A stretch of DNA of 64,000 nucleotides from Candidatus Leptofilum gracile (GTDB lineage: Bacteria > Chloroflexota > Anaerolineae > Promineifilales > Promineifilaceae), in NCBI GenBank assembly GCA_016713825.1, contig JADJOJ010000011.1, positions 372,001 through 436,000 of the forward strand, read 5' to 3'. The notes under the pieces are model-generated. The model worked only from the letters and a program-made list of their open reading frames with translations, was not told the origin of the DNA and ran no database searches. Position 1 is the first letter of the stretch. Each line of letters opens with the position of its first letter. A program made the translations under genes and the position numbers. Below, in pieces: positions 54,438 through 63,806 of the stretch.

Positions 54438-55727
54438 CTAAATTAACAGGCGCAACGGATCTTCCAAAATGCCTTTAAGCGTTTGCATATATTGAGCCGC
54501 TTCTGCCCCGTCTGTTACCCGGTGATCTGCGGAAAGGGTAGCCTTCATACGGGTTCCAATTGTGAGTTCACCATTGACAACCACTGGCACTTGTTTGGCT
54601 GAGCCCACAGCCAGAATGGCTGCATGGGGCGGATTGATGATGGCCACAAAATGGTCCACTTCAAATGCGCCCAGGTTGCTTACCGTGAAGGTCGCCCCTT
54701 CCACATCTTCTGGCTTTACTTTTCCGTCACGGGCGCGGGCAATCATCTCTTTATGATCCTGGGCAATTTTGGAGATGCTGGAGCCATCACTGCCTTTTTG
54801 CACAATGGTCAGCAAGCCGCCTTCGACGGCAACGGCCGTTCCCACATTAATCTCGTTGTGCAAAATAATCTTGTCGCCGCCAAAGCTGGCGTTGATATTC
54901 GGGTACTGCCGCAACGCCAGCGCCGTCGCCTTCACCACCAAATCGTTGACAGACACCTTCTGCTCCGCAGGCAAGGCATTGTTAATTTGCTTGCGTAGGT
55001 TGAGCGCCGCCGCCATATCAATCTCCGTGGTCACATAAAAATGCGGCACCGTCGTTTTGCTTTCCGTCATGCGCCGGGCAATCGCCTGACGCATTCGCGT
55101 GAGCGGTTTTTCGGTAGCCGTCGCTGGAGTGGGCACAGAGGCCATGGCTGGCTGCGGCGCGGCTTGCGCTGGTGCTGCCGCAGCGGCTACTGGTGCTGCC
55201 GCTGGTGGATTCTCCAGGTACGCTTCCACATCCACTTTGCGCACGCGCCCACCCGGGCCACTGCCCCCCACGCGAGACAAGTCAACGGCGTGCTCTTCTG
55301 CCATGCGGCGCGCCACCGGTGTGGCCTTTACGCCATCTGGGAATTCCGCATTTAGCTCGCCAGCCGGGGCAGGCGCAGCTTTGGCCGCTTCGGCGGGGGC
55401 AGCTTCCGCTTGGGCTTCGGCCGGTTCCGGCGCAGCGGCGCTTTTGCTGCTGCCGCCACCGTTCCCCACCATGCCAGAAATATCCTCGCCTTCTGCACCA
55501 ATGATGCCCAAATTGTCACCCACCGGAACCAGATCGCCCGTGTTGACCAATTGGGCCAGCAGGGTGCCCTCGGCACGTGCCGTTAGCTCCTGCGTCACCT
55601 TGTCTGATTCGATTTCGGCCAGCACATCCCCTTTTTGTACCGAGTCACCCACCTGCTTGAGCCAGGTGCCCATCGTGCCTTCTTCCATATCGAAGCCCAG
55701 CGTGGGCATTTTGATAAATTCAGCCAT
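54438..55727 (-). CDS. pdhC: Dihydrolipoamide acetyltransferase, E2 of pyruvate dehydrogenase
   Basis: 429 residues. Lipoyl domain (about 1-78) with the lipoylated Lys in EIESDKVTQEL, an Ala/Pro/Glu linker, the E1/E3-binding domain (about 128-165, ATPVARRMAEEHAVDLSRVGGSGPGGRVRKVDV), a second linker and the catalytic domain (about 205-429) with active-site DHRVTDGAEAAQYM. It transfers the acetyl group to CoA. Its ATG overlaps the E1beta stop. Could act on another 2-oxoacid, but the E1 pair fits pyruvate or acetoin. Confidence 0.95.
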   Translation of the reverse strand: MAEFIKMPTLGFDMEEGTMGTWLKQVGDSVQKGDVLAEIESDKVTQELTARAEGTLLAQLVNTGDLVPVGDNLGIIGAEGEDISGMVGNGGGSSKSAAAPEPAEAQAEAAPAEAAKAAPAPAGELNAEFPDGVKATPVARRMAEEHAVDLSRVGGSGPGGRVRKVDVEAYLENPPAAAPVAAAAAPAQAAPQPAMASVPTPATATEKPLTRMRQAIARRMTESKTTVPHFYVTTEIDMAAALNLRKQINNALPAEQKVSVNDLVVKATALALRQYPNINASFGGDKIILHNEINVGTAVAVEGGLLTIVQKGSDGSSISKIAQDHKEMIARARDGKVKPEDVEGATFTVSNLGAFEVDHFVAIINPPHAAILAVGSAKQVPVVVNGELTIGTRMKATLSADHRVTDGAEAAQYMQTLKGILEDPLRLLI

Positions 55728-56707
55728 TATAAAATCTCCTTCACAGCGGCAATCACCCGATCGGCATTGGGCAAAGCGGCCCGCTCTAGCTCGCCAGAGT
55801 AGGGAGCCGGCACATCGTACTGGGCCACACGCTTAATGGGGGCGTCGATGTAATCAAACGCCTCGTCTTGCAGGCGGGCGGCAATTTCTGCGCCGATGCC
55901 GTAGGTTTGGTGACCAAATTCTACCACCACTGCCTTAAACGTCTTTTTGAACGATTCGATAACTGGCCCCATATCCAATGGCTGTAGGCTGCGCAGATCA
56001 ATGATCTCGGCTTCGATGCCTTCTTTGGCCAGCGCTTTGGCCGCATCTAGCGAAACATGCAACCCTTCGCCGTAGGTGATGATCGTCACATCAGACCCTT
56101 CGCGCTTGACGTCGGAGACGCCAAGGGGGACGGTGAACTCTTCTTCTGGCACTTCGTCGCGCACTTTGGGTGATGTGTAAAGCGCTACCGGCTCGATGAA
56201 CAGCACCGGGCCGTTGTCGCGAATGGCGGATTTGAGCAGCCCTTTGGCATCGTAGGGGGTGGCGGGGCAGACGACCTTGAGGCCAGGAAAATGGGCAAAG
56301 ATGACATCTGGGGTGTGGCTGTGGGTAGCGCCCAGCTGCTTGCCGCCGCCGCCGGGAGCGCGAAAAACGATTGGGCAGTCGAACTGCCCGTTGAACATGT
56401 AACTTACCTTGGCAGCATGGTTGACAATGGCGTCGAACGCCACAAAGGCAAAGTTGATGGTCATAAATTCGGCAATGGGGCGGGTGCCAGCCATGGCGGC
56501 ACCGGTGGCGGCCCCGGCAATGGCCATTTCAGAGATGGGTGTGTCGCGGACGCGATTCTCGCCAAACTCTTCCAGAAAGCCTTTAGTGACGGCGTAGGTG
56601 CCACCCCAGGCACCCACTTCTTCACCCATGATGAATACATTTTCGTCGCGGCGCATCTCTTCGCGCAGTGCTTCGGTAATTGCTTCTCGTAATGTTAAAC
56701 GGGCCAT
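55727..56707 (-). CDS. pdhB: Pyruvate dehydrogenase E1 beta subunit
   Basis: 326 residues, complete transketolase-like beta subunit: LREAITEALREEMRRDENVFIMGEEVG, RVRDTPISEMAIAGAATGAAM, FRAPGGGGKQLGATHSH and the C-terminal TVVEFGHQTYG-like VVVEFGHQTYGIG. It forms an alpha2beta2 ThDP enzyme with the E1alpha encoded 2 bp upstream. Stop and E2 start overlap (TAATG type). Confidence 0.95.
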   Translation of the reverse strand: MARLTLREAITEALREEMRRDENVFIMGEEVGAWGGTYAVTKGFLEEFGENRVRDTPISEMAIAGAATGAAMAGTRPIAEFMTINFAFVAFDAIVNHAAKVSYMFNGQFDCPIVFRAPGGGGKQLGATHSHTPDVIFAHFPGLKVVCPATPYDAKGLLKSAIRDNGPVLFIEPVALYTSPKVRDEVPEEEFTVPLGVSDVKREGSDVTIITYGEGLHVSLDAAKALAKEGIEAEIIDLRSLQPLDMGPVIESFKKTFKAVVVEFGHQTYGIGAEIAARLQDEAFDYIDAPIKRVAQYDVPAPYSGELERAALPNADRVIAAVKEIL

Positions 56708-56709
56708 GT

Positions 56710-57687
56710 TTAGTTTGCCTCCGCATTGCTGGGGTAGATGTGGTCAAAGAGGGTGTCCAGGGCGGGCAGGGGGGAATCATCGGAAAATTCGACGGCTTCA
56801 TCTACTTCTTTGATCACTTTTTTATCGATGGCGACCAGATCGGCTTCTTTGACTTTGTGTTCTTGGAGCAGGTGATTTTGCAAGGTGGCGATGGGGTCTT
56901 TTTCATCGCGCCATTTGTCCAGCTCGCCTTCGGGACGGTAGCGGGTGCGGTCACCGATGCTGTGGCCTTCGTAGCGGTAGGTCATCATTTCCAGGAACTG
57001 GGGGCCTTTGCCTTTGCGGCAGGCGTCGATTGCTTTTTCGGTGGCTTCGTAGACGGCAAAGATGTCCATGCCGTCAACTTGTTTGCCGGGAATTTTGTAC
57101 GCTTTGGCTTTGTCGATCATTTTGTGGGCGGCGGATGCTTTTTCGATAGAGGTGCCCATGCCGTATTTGTTGTTTTCGCAAATAAAGACGATGGGGAGGT
57201 CCCAAACGGCCGCCATGTTGAGCGATTCGTGGAAGTAGCCGATGTTGGTGGCCCCATCGCCAAAGTAGCAAAGGCAAACGTTGTCTGTGCCTTTGTATTT
57301 TTCGGCCAATGCCATGCCGGTGCCCAGGGAAATATGGGCCCCGACGATGCCGTAGCCACCCCAGAAGGTGCGCTCTTTGCTGGCGAGGTGCATGGAACCA
57401 CCGCGCCCGCCAACGGCACCGGTGGCTTTGCCCATTAATTCGGCCATGACCTGGCTGGCGGGAATGCCTACGGCGAGGGCGTGGCCGTGATCGCGGTAGG
57501 CGGTGATGATATGGTCGCCTTTTTTGCGGGCGGCGATGGTGCCCACGGCGACGGCTTCTTGACCGATATAAAGGTGGAGGAAGCCTTTGATTTTACCTTC
57601 CAATTGGTACAGTTCGTCGCTGCGTTCTTCAAAGCGACGAATGAGCACCATTTGATGGTACCAATCGAGCAATGTCTCTTTGTCCAT
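56710..57687 (-). CDS. pdhA: Pyruvate dehydrogenase E1 alpha subunit
   Basis: 325 residues. ThDP-binding motif GDGATNIGYFHESLNMAAVWDLPIVFICENN; MVLIRRFEERSDELYQ and GFLHLYIGQEAVAVG at the N-terminus; RYEGHSIGDRTRYR phosphorylation-loop region. It decarboxylates pyruvate. First gene of an E1alpha-E1beta-E2 operon; no E3 (dihydrolipoamide dehydrogenase) gene is within the window, so a shared E3 is expected elsewhere. The acetoin dehydrogenase complex is a close alternative. Confidence 0.93.
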   Translation of the reverse strand: MDKETLLDWYHQMVLIRRFEERSDELYQLEGKIKGFLHLYIGQEAVAVGTIAARKKGDHIITAYRDHGHALAVGIPASQVMAELMGKATGAVGGRGGSMHLASKERTFWGGYGIVGAHISLGTGMALAEKYKGTDNVCLCYFGDGATNIGYFHESLNMAAVWDLPIVFICENNKYGMGTSIEKASAAHKMIDKAKAYKIPGKQVDGMDIFAVYEATEKAIDACRKGKGPQFLEMMTYRYEGHSIGDRTRYRPEGELDKWRDEKDPIATLQNHLLQEHKVKEADLVAIDKKVIKEVDEAVEFSDDSPLPALDTLFDHIYPSNAEAN

Positions 57688-58097
57688 TCAAATCTCCTTA
57701 GTAAGCCTTGGTAGATGTTCGTTTGTTGGTGGTTAGTGGCTGGCGGTTAGCCGTTTTTTTAGCAAAAGGTGGCTATCTACCGGCGACCATTCATCAAAAC
57801 AAGGCCCCAAAGTGTGGGAGTGGGCCTGTTTTTACCAACAGTTGGGAAAAAGGTTGTTTATGTGTGTTTCGTAACAAGCCAGCGAGTGCTTGATTTCACT
57901 TATACAAAACCCAATGGGTTTGTCTTGGTGTCGAATTTTGTAGGCCTACGAACAAGTTACCTGAGGATTTCAGGCAAAGGGGCAAATGGTTTTTGCTTTG
58001 CGTCGGTTAAATGTTTGCCTGGTTTGTTGTTCGTGCCTCATATTTTTGTTTGAATTGGTTGCTATGTCAACAACTGTTTAGTTTATCAAATTGTGGC
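57688..58097. other. Gene-free interval between the pdh operon and thrB
   Basis: 410 bp without a supported gene. It should contain the pdh promoter on the minus strand; only a weak candidate (TATAAG near 57900) is visible. Unlike most gaps here it has no long palindrome. Confidence 0.5.
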
Positions 58098-59012
58098 TTA
58101 GCTGGCGAGTATATTAATTTGGGCACCGATGGTGTCTATGGGCAGTACCCAGCTGTGGCTGGTGAGGTTGTGTTGTTGGAAAACGGCCGTTACCACCCCC
58201 ACTATTTCCTCATGTTTGTCTGCGGCAAAGGCGATAAGGCTGGGGCCAGCGCCGCTAAGGGCCACGCCGGCGGCTCCGGCGGCGCTGGCGGCGCTGAAGG
58301 CGTCGGCCATGCCGGGGATGAGCGGCAGGCGGTATGGTTGGTGCAGGCGGTCTTGCATGGCCAGGGCGAGGGTGGGGTAATCGGCCGTTTCCAGGGCGCG
58401 GATGAGCAGTGGCAGGCGGCTGGCGTTGAAGATGGCATCTTGACGGCTGATTTGGGTGGGGAGGACGGCACGGGCATCTTTGGTGAGCAGTTGGAAGTTT
58501 GGGGTAACGATGATGATTTGTTGGGCGGCGATGGGCAAGGGTTCGATATGTACCTGCTCATCGTGCATGACGCCGAGGACGAGGCCGCCGAGTAGGGCGG
58601 GGGCGACGTTGTCTGGGTGGCCTTCTTCGGCGGTGGCCATGTCTAGCAGTTGGGCCTGGGTGAAGGGGCTGTCCATGAGGGCGTTGGCCCCAAGCAGCCC
58701 GGCAAGTACGGCCGTTGAGCTGCTGCCCAATCCGCTGCCAACAGGGATTTGGTTTTCTTGCTGAATGTGCAGGCCAGACGGCCGTTTGCCTAAACGTTCA
58801 AACAGGCAGTTGGCCATCTGGTAAACCAGGTTGGTTTCATCGGTGGGCACTTTTTCGGCGTCCAGGCCGGTCGCTTCGATGGTGAGGCTGGGGGTGGCAA
58901 CGGCCGTAAAGGTGACCCGATTGTATAAAGCCAGGGCCAGCCCCAGGCAATCGAAACCGGGGCCAAGGTTGGCAGAGGTGGCAGGAATGGTGACGGTTAC
59001 TTGTTTGTTCAT
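58098..59012 (-). CDS. thrB: Homoserine kinase
   Basis: About 304 residues, GHMP kinase family. TVTIPATSANLGPGFDCLGLAL at the N-terminus, ATP loop PVGSGLGSSSTAVLAGLLGANAL (about 90-112) and C-terminal GVALSGAGPSLIAFA are all typical of ThrB. It phosphorylates homoserine in threonine synthesis. Start ATG 59012 chosen to match the family N-terminus. The gene stands alone here; thrC and hom are not in the window. Confidence 0.94.
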   Translation of the reverse strand: MNKQVTVTIPATSANLGPGFDCLGLALALYNRVTFTAVATPSLTIEATGLDAEKVPTDETNLVYQMANCLFERLGKRPSGLHIQQENQIPVGSGLGSSSTAVLAGLLGANALMDSPFTQAQLLDMATAEEGHPDNVAPALLGGLVLGVMHDEQVHIEPLPIAAQQIIIVTPNFQLLTKDARAVLPTQISRQDAIFNASRLPLLIRALETADYPTLALAMQDRLHQPYRLPLIPGMADAFSAASAAGAAGVALSGAGPSLIAFAADKHEEIVGVVTAVFQQHNLTSHSWVLPIDTIGAQINILAS

Positions 59013-59104
59013 GGCTCTATTTTGCCCCAATATTTACCCAGGGGCGAGAGGTCGTGGCGGCGTTTGCCCATCTTCCGGGGGGGAAAACTGAAAATGGTGG
59101 GGGT

Positions 59105-60412
59105 TTATGGTGGCGTAGGAGATTTAACGGTGACCACTTTGCCCGTGCCGCTGACGCGGAACTCCCAAAAGCCGCGCTTTTGTTGGGTTTCTAGCGGTGT
59201 TCCCACCTCGCCCTGGCGGATGCGCTGGCAGGGGAAGCCCAATTGACGTACGGCCGTTCCCAACCCCACACTACTTTCTGCGCCACCAAAACTTGGTCGG
59301 TCTAGCAGTACTACGTTGCTTTCTACGCCGCGCTGAGCCAACCGCACCAGCTCTGGCAGCCAGTTGGGCTGGGCACTGGGGGTGATGAGGATAACGGCCG
59401 TTCCTCGCCGGGCAACGCGCCCCAAATCGAACAGCGCCGTCTGGAGGTTGGTGCGGCCTTCGGCATCCAGCAGGGCCAGCGCCCGCAGGATGCGCCACTG
59501 CTGCCCTTCGCCCCGGCCAGTGTGGACGATTTGGGGGGAACGGCCGTATCCCGCCAGCCCTACCGCCCGATTTTGCCGCACCGCCCGCGCCGCCAGCGAG
59601 GCAGCCAGCAAAACCGCCTGCTCAATCGTGCCCTGGGCGCCGCTGCCCAGCTGCACCGCCGCCTCACAATCCAGCAAAATCCAGATGTCGCCGGTGGCGT
59701 CCTGGTCAAATTCGCGCACCATCAGGCTGTTGCGATGGGCCGAAATGGGCCAATGAATCCAGCGCAGCGGGTCGCCGTGCTGGTAATCGCGCACGGTGGC
59801 GGCGTTGGTGGTGGCCTGCCAGCTGCGCTGCCGCAGCCGCGCCTGGCCGCTGCTGCTGCCGGTTGGCAGGGGAATGGGCAGCTGGCCGTGAATGGGCGGG
59901 TGGATGATGATCTCTTCGGTTTGGCTGTAAAAATGGGTCAGCTGGAACAGGCCAAATGGGTCGCTGCTGCGGATGGCCCAGGGGCCGAGCGAGAATTGGC
60001 CACGCTGCTGGCAAACGGCCGTTTCTCGCCAATGATCGGTTTGCTGGGGGGGGATGCTGCGGACAACGGCCGTTTTGTACCCTGGAATCGTCGTGTAGTC
60101 GATAACCTCAACCCACAGCGCCGGAATTGCGCTGTTGTTGCGCAGTTCAAACAGCTCTTCTAGCTGGTCGCCCACGGCCACCCAGCCAAAGCGCAATTTC
60201 CGGCTGCCGTGCAGGTGCGCCGCCAGCTGCCGTACCCAAATGTAGCCCACCACAAACAGCCCGCCCAGGCCGATCAGCAGCGTGTTCCACACCCGGCTGG
60301 GCAGCAAAAAAGCGGCGGCCAGCACCAAAACAAAGCCCACCAGCGGCAGGCGCAGCTGTAGGGTGATACTGGTTTTGTTAGATGGGGGGTGGGGGAACGG
60401 CCGTTCGTCCAT
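59105..60412 (-). CDS. DUF58 domain protein
   Basis: About 435 residues. Two N-terminal membrane helices (LPLVGFVLVLAAAFLLP, TLLIGLGGLFVVGYIWV), an extracytoplasmic-type middle, and the DUF58 signature region YQHGDPLRWIHWPISAHRNSLMVREFDQDATGDIWILLDCEA, which begins a von Willebrand A-like fold. DUF58 proteins usually travel with a MoxR ATPase and transglutaminase-like genes, none of which is here. Divergent from the retroelement target gene. Confidence 0.88.
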   Translation of the reverse strand: MDERPFPHPPSNKTSITLQLRLPLVGFVLVLAAAFLLPSRVWNTLLIGLGGLFVVGYIWVRQLAAHLHGSRKLRFGWVAVGDQLEELFELRNNSAIPALWVEVIDYTTIPGYKTAVVRSIPPQQTDHWRETAVCQQRGQFSLGPWAIRSSDPFGLFQLTHFYSQTEEIIIHPPIHGQLPIPLPTGSSSGQARLRQRSWQATTNAATVRDYQHGDPLRWIHWPISAHRNSLMVREFDQDATGDIWILLDCEAAVQLGSGAQGTIEQAVLLAASLAARAVRQNRAVGLAGYGRSPQIVHTGRGEGQQWRILRALALLDAEGRTNLQTALFDLGRVARRGTAVILITPSAQPNWLPELVRLAQRGVESNVVLLDRPSFGGAESSVGLGTAVRQLGFPCQRIRQGEVGTPLETQQKRGFWEFRVSGTGKVVTVKSPTPP

Positions 60413-60506
60413 GGATCGATTGTGACACAATTAAACAAATCCGCAATCTTCATCCCAGCCGTTTTACCTGTGCTAAAATAGCATCACCAAACAGGAGGTC
60501 GTGTTT

Positions 60507-63500
60507 ATGGAACCTATTACACTCATTCTGGCCACCGCAGTCGCTGAAGGTCTGAAGCAGGTTGGCAAACAAATTGTTGAAAAAGGCATAGTCGATCCCT
60601 CGCTGGAACCGGCCACCAACCGGCTCAAGCAGTGGGTTCAGGGCCGCTACGGTAAAAAGGAAACGGCCGTCAAAGAAGACAAAGCCCTGCTCGGCGCGGT
60701 AAAGGCCGCCCTCAAAGAGGCAGGTGCTCCCACCGAAGATGACGATTCCCTGGAAAAATGGGCCAAGCAGCTTAGTCTGGACAGGCTCCAAGCCAGCAAA
60801 AACGATACTTTGCGCCGTCAGCTAGCCCGTGCTGCCCTAACCTTTGTCGATTCACATGCTGCGCCACCCGAAGAGCTGCTCGTTGCTTTGGGCTGGCCAC
60901 GTAACCAGAAAAAAGAGCTGGCCCAACTTCTGGCCGCGCTGCACAAGCAACTTTACGCTGTCGAAGCGTGGCAGCCGCCCCTGGCTTACGCTCGCGCCGC
61001 CGCCCAGACCGACCTCTGGGGTCGAATCGAGAACCGCTTACAGACGATGGAAACGATTTTGGTGGCTCACAGCCAGGGCAAACCGCTGCTCGTGAAGCTC
61101 CAGCAGGAAAAGTTTGGTCTGGCTCAGGCCGCCCAGGTGGAGCGTAAATACCGCCAGGAGCTGGTGCAGGATTTACGCCTGCACGATTTTCGCGGTATTG
61201 TCCAGGTTAAACGAGCCATTCGCCTGCCGCTGGTAGACATCTACCAGGAGTTGGGGCTGCTGAAGCTGCAAGGGGCCAAAGAGCGGGAGCAGGCTCAGGA
61301 ACTGATGCTTCAACTGCGTGATGAGGAGCGGCAGCAGCTGGAAGAACGCCGCCTGCAAGAGCGGGTCAGCGACGGCCTGGCTGCCTCCCAGCGGCTGGCC
61401 ATTTTGGGCGAACCCGGCGCGGGCAAAACGATCTCGCTCAAATTTATCGCCCTCATGCTGGCGTTGGGTTACGGTATTCCCCGGCTGGGGTTGGAAATGC
61501 CGTTCATCCCTCTCATGATTCGTCTGGCCGACTATGCCCGCGCTCTGGCGCAAAAGCCCACCCTTTCGCTAGATAACTACCTGTTTACCACTATTGCCGA
61601 AGCGTACGCTTCACACCCTGATCTGCCCCAATTTTTACGCTGGGCGCTGGAAAAAGGGGGCTGTATGGTGCTGCTAGACGGGCTAGATGAAGTGGGTAGT
61701 GATCCGGTGGCGGGGCAAACGCTAAAAGGGCAGGTGGTCGGCCGGGTGCAGCAGTTTGCCGACCGCTGGTGCAGCGACGGCTTCACCAACCGGGTGGTCG
61801 TCACCAGCCGCATCGAGGGGTATTGGGACGAGGTGTTGGCGGGCTTTGACCATGTGCAGCTAAGCCCTTTGCAGCCGCCGGATGAAGTGACCGCATTTGT
61901 GCTGCGCTGGTTTACGGCCTACGAGCAGGCGCAGGACAGCCAGATAACGCCAGAACTGGCGGAAGAACGTGCCCAGGAGCGCACCGAAAGCCTGGTGCCG
62001 AAGGTGTTGGCGCACGCCAGCGTGCGCCGTCTGGCCACCAACCCGCTGCTGCTTACCATTTTGGCCCTGATTCATGAGACGGTGGGTAAACTGCCCAACC
62101 GGCGCATTGAGCTGTACGAAATTTGCGCCCAGACGCTGATTGAGTCGTGGCGGCAGGCGCAGACGGGCGTTACCAACCAGTGGCTGTCTGATTTGGGCGG
62201 TAAACAGATTATTCGCATTATGGCTCCGCTGGCCTACTGGCTGCATGAAAATTATCCCGGCGGCACGGCGACGTTTGCTGAATGGCAGCGGATGCTGCAA
62301 GCGACCTTGACCGAGGCTGGTTTTGAAGCGGAAGCGGCCGAAATTACCCACCGCTTTTTGCACCATGCCCGTTTTGAGGCCGGGCTGCTGGCCGAGCGGG
62401 GGCTGGGGCAGTTTGGCTTTTTCCATTTGACCTTTGAAGAATATTTGGCAGCACGGGAGCTCGCCCGCCAGCCGGTGGCCCGGCGGCGAGAAATGTTGAA
62501 GGCCCACTGGGAAGACCCGCGCTGGCACGAAATTATTTTGCTGGCGGCCGGGCAGCTGGGCATAGTGGACCTGAAAGATGAAGATGCCGGTGATTTTTTG
62601 CAGGATTTGCTGGAGATGGAGCCGCAAGAGCCAGAAAGCCAGGGGCGGCAGGCGGTGCTGGCTGGGCGTGCCCTGGCCGATATTGGCCCCCGGGCGGTGA
62701 CCCCTACCTGCAAGCGGTGGATAGTGGACGCCCTAACCCAAACCATGCAGGACGTAAACCCGGACAGCAAACGTCCTAACCACCCGCCGCAAACGCCGCT
62801 GCGCAGCCGCTTTGAGGCGGGCGAGGCGCTGGACGAGCTGGGCTGGCTGCCGGACGATCTCAACGCTTGGGTGCGCTGCCCCGGCTGCGCCGAAAACGGT
62901 GGTGACCTGTTGGTGATGAAATATTTGGTCACCAACGCCCACTTTGCCCACTTTGTAAACGACGACGGCTACCAAAACCCCGCATTTTGGGGCGGTGAGC
63001 AAAGTGAAGCGTGGCAGTGGCGTTCTACTGGCAGACGAAGAGCTTTTGAGACGGTGCCTGACCAACCGCACTATTGGCGCGATGCCCGCTTTGGCCAGGA
63101 ACGGCGTGGCTTTCCGGTGGTGGGGGTTTCCTGGTACGAAGCGCAAGCGTTTGCCGCCTGGCTGTGGCACAATTACCAAAAGAGCGGTGATGATGGTCTG
63201 TCAGGTAGCTTGCAGGCGCATAAGATAAGCGGCGTGCGCCTGCCGCATGAGGTAGAGTGGGAAAAAGTAGCGGGTGGCCTGGCCGACGAAGCGCGCTACC
63301 CCTGGGATGTACCCACTGGCCCGGCGACAACCGATATGGACCTGATTGTGGCCCGGGCTAATGTAGATGAGGCTGGTCTGGGAGGGACGACACCGGTAGC
63401 GATGTACCCGTTGGGGTTGAGCCAACCGTACCGGCTGGCGGACCTGGCGGGCAACGTGTGGGAATGGATGGAGAACCTGCGCTCAGATTCTGGCTCCCGG

Positions 63501-63630
63501 GCGCTGCGCGGCGGGGCGTGGAACTACAGTCAACGAAACGCGCGTGGCCGATCGCGTCAACCTCAATCCCGTCTCCGCGGACTTCTTTATCGGTTTTCGG
63601 CTGGTTGCCCCCATCTCTTCTGGCTTCTGA
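60507..63630 (+). CDS. NACHT protein with FGE/C-type-lectin-like variable domain (DGR target), frameshifted
   Basis: About 1040 residues. Helical N-terminus (about 1-270), NACHT NTPase with Walker A GEPGAGKT (about 301-308) and Walker B VLLDGLDE (about 388), winged/helical NACHT-associated region (to about 650), and a C-terminal formylglycine-generating-enzyme-like domain (about 804-1040) ending in ADLAGNVWEWMEN, ALRGGAWNYSQRNAR. After that the listed frame goes wrong at 63540-63546. Adding 2 bp to the CG run restores VADRVNLNPVSADFFIGFRLVAP, ending at TGA 63628. The uncorrected frame instead runs to 63806 as nonsense. Start ATG 60507 has AGGAGG 8 nt upstream. Likely a ligand-diversified STAND sensor, perhaps in conflict or defence. 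Confidence 0.88.
63500..63612 (+). other. DGR variable region (VR)
   Basis: Covers ALRGGAWNYSQRNAR-VADRVNLNPVSADFFIGFRLVAP. Where DGR targets expect Asn codons, the codons read AAC, TAC, GTC, CTC, AAT, GTC, TCC and TTC. The NNC pattern is what adenine-directed mutagenesis of AAC in a template would leave. The matching template repeat is not within the window. Contains the 2-bp frameshift. Confidence 0.8.
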
Positions 63631-63662
63631 TTTCTGTTTTTTCTGGTTTCTGGATGGGGGGT

Positions 63663-63682
63663 CTGGGGGGCTTGCCCCCCAG
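63663..63682 (+). promoter_or_regulatory. Hairpin 3' of the VR, candidate DGR target-recognition element
   Basis: CTGGGGGG-CTTG-CCCCCCAG: 8-bp GC-rich stem, 4-nt loop, 33 bp after the corrected stop codon. The Bordetella phage DGR needs a hairpin of the same stem and loop size just past the target gene. The loop here is CTTG rather than GRNA. A terminator role is unlikely, with no T-run. Confidence 0.6.
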
Positions 63683-63704
63683 CCGCATACAAAAGGAGGT
63701 GTCT

Positions 63705-63806
63705 TTGAAAACGTATAAAAACCTGTATCCAGCAGTCTGCGCTGGCTGTGGCCGGTGTCTGCGCATTTTGCGCAACCGTGCCACCTTGGGGGCAGGTGGT
63801 AAATGA
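63705..63806 (+). pseudogene. Duplicated 5' end of the reverse transcriptase gene
   Basis: TTG 63705 with a perfect SD (AAAGGAGGTG) opens a 33-codon frame beginning KTYKNLYPAVCA, then diverging. The first 24 nt match the RT start at 63803 in 21 positions. DGR RTs often begin KTYKNLYPQIC, so this looks like a remnant of another RT 5' end, or a leader-type small ORF translated before the RT. Confidence 0.5.

Noticed and set aside
57688..58097. Possible tRNA or small RNA gene in the gap
   Set aside because: No cloverleaf-compatible arms, GTTCRANNC T-loop or hairpin were seen on either strand.
63631..63806. C-terminal extension of the NACHT protein
   Set aside because: It arises only from the frameshift. 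The corrected frame ends at 63630, where DGR target domains normally stop.
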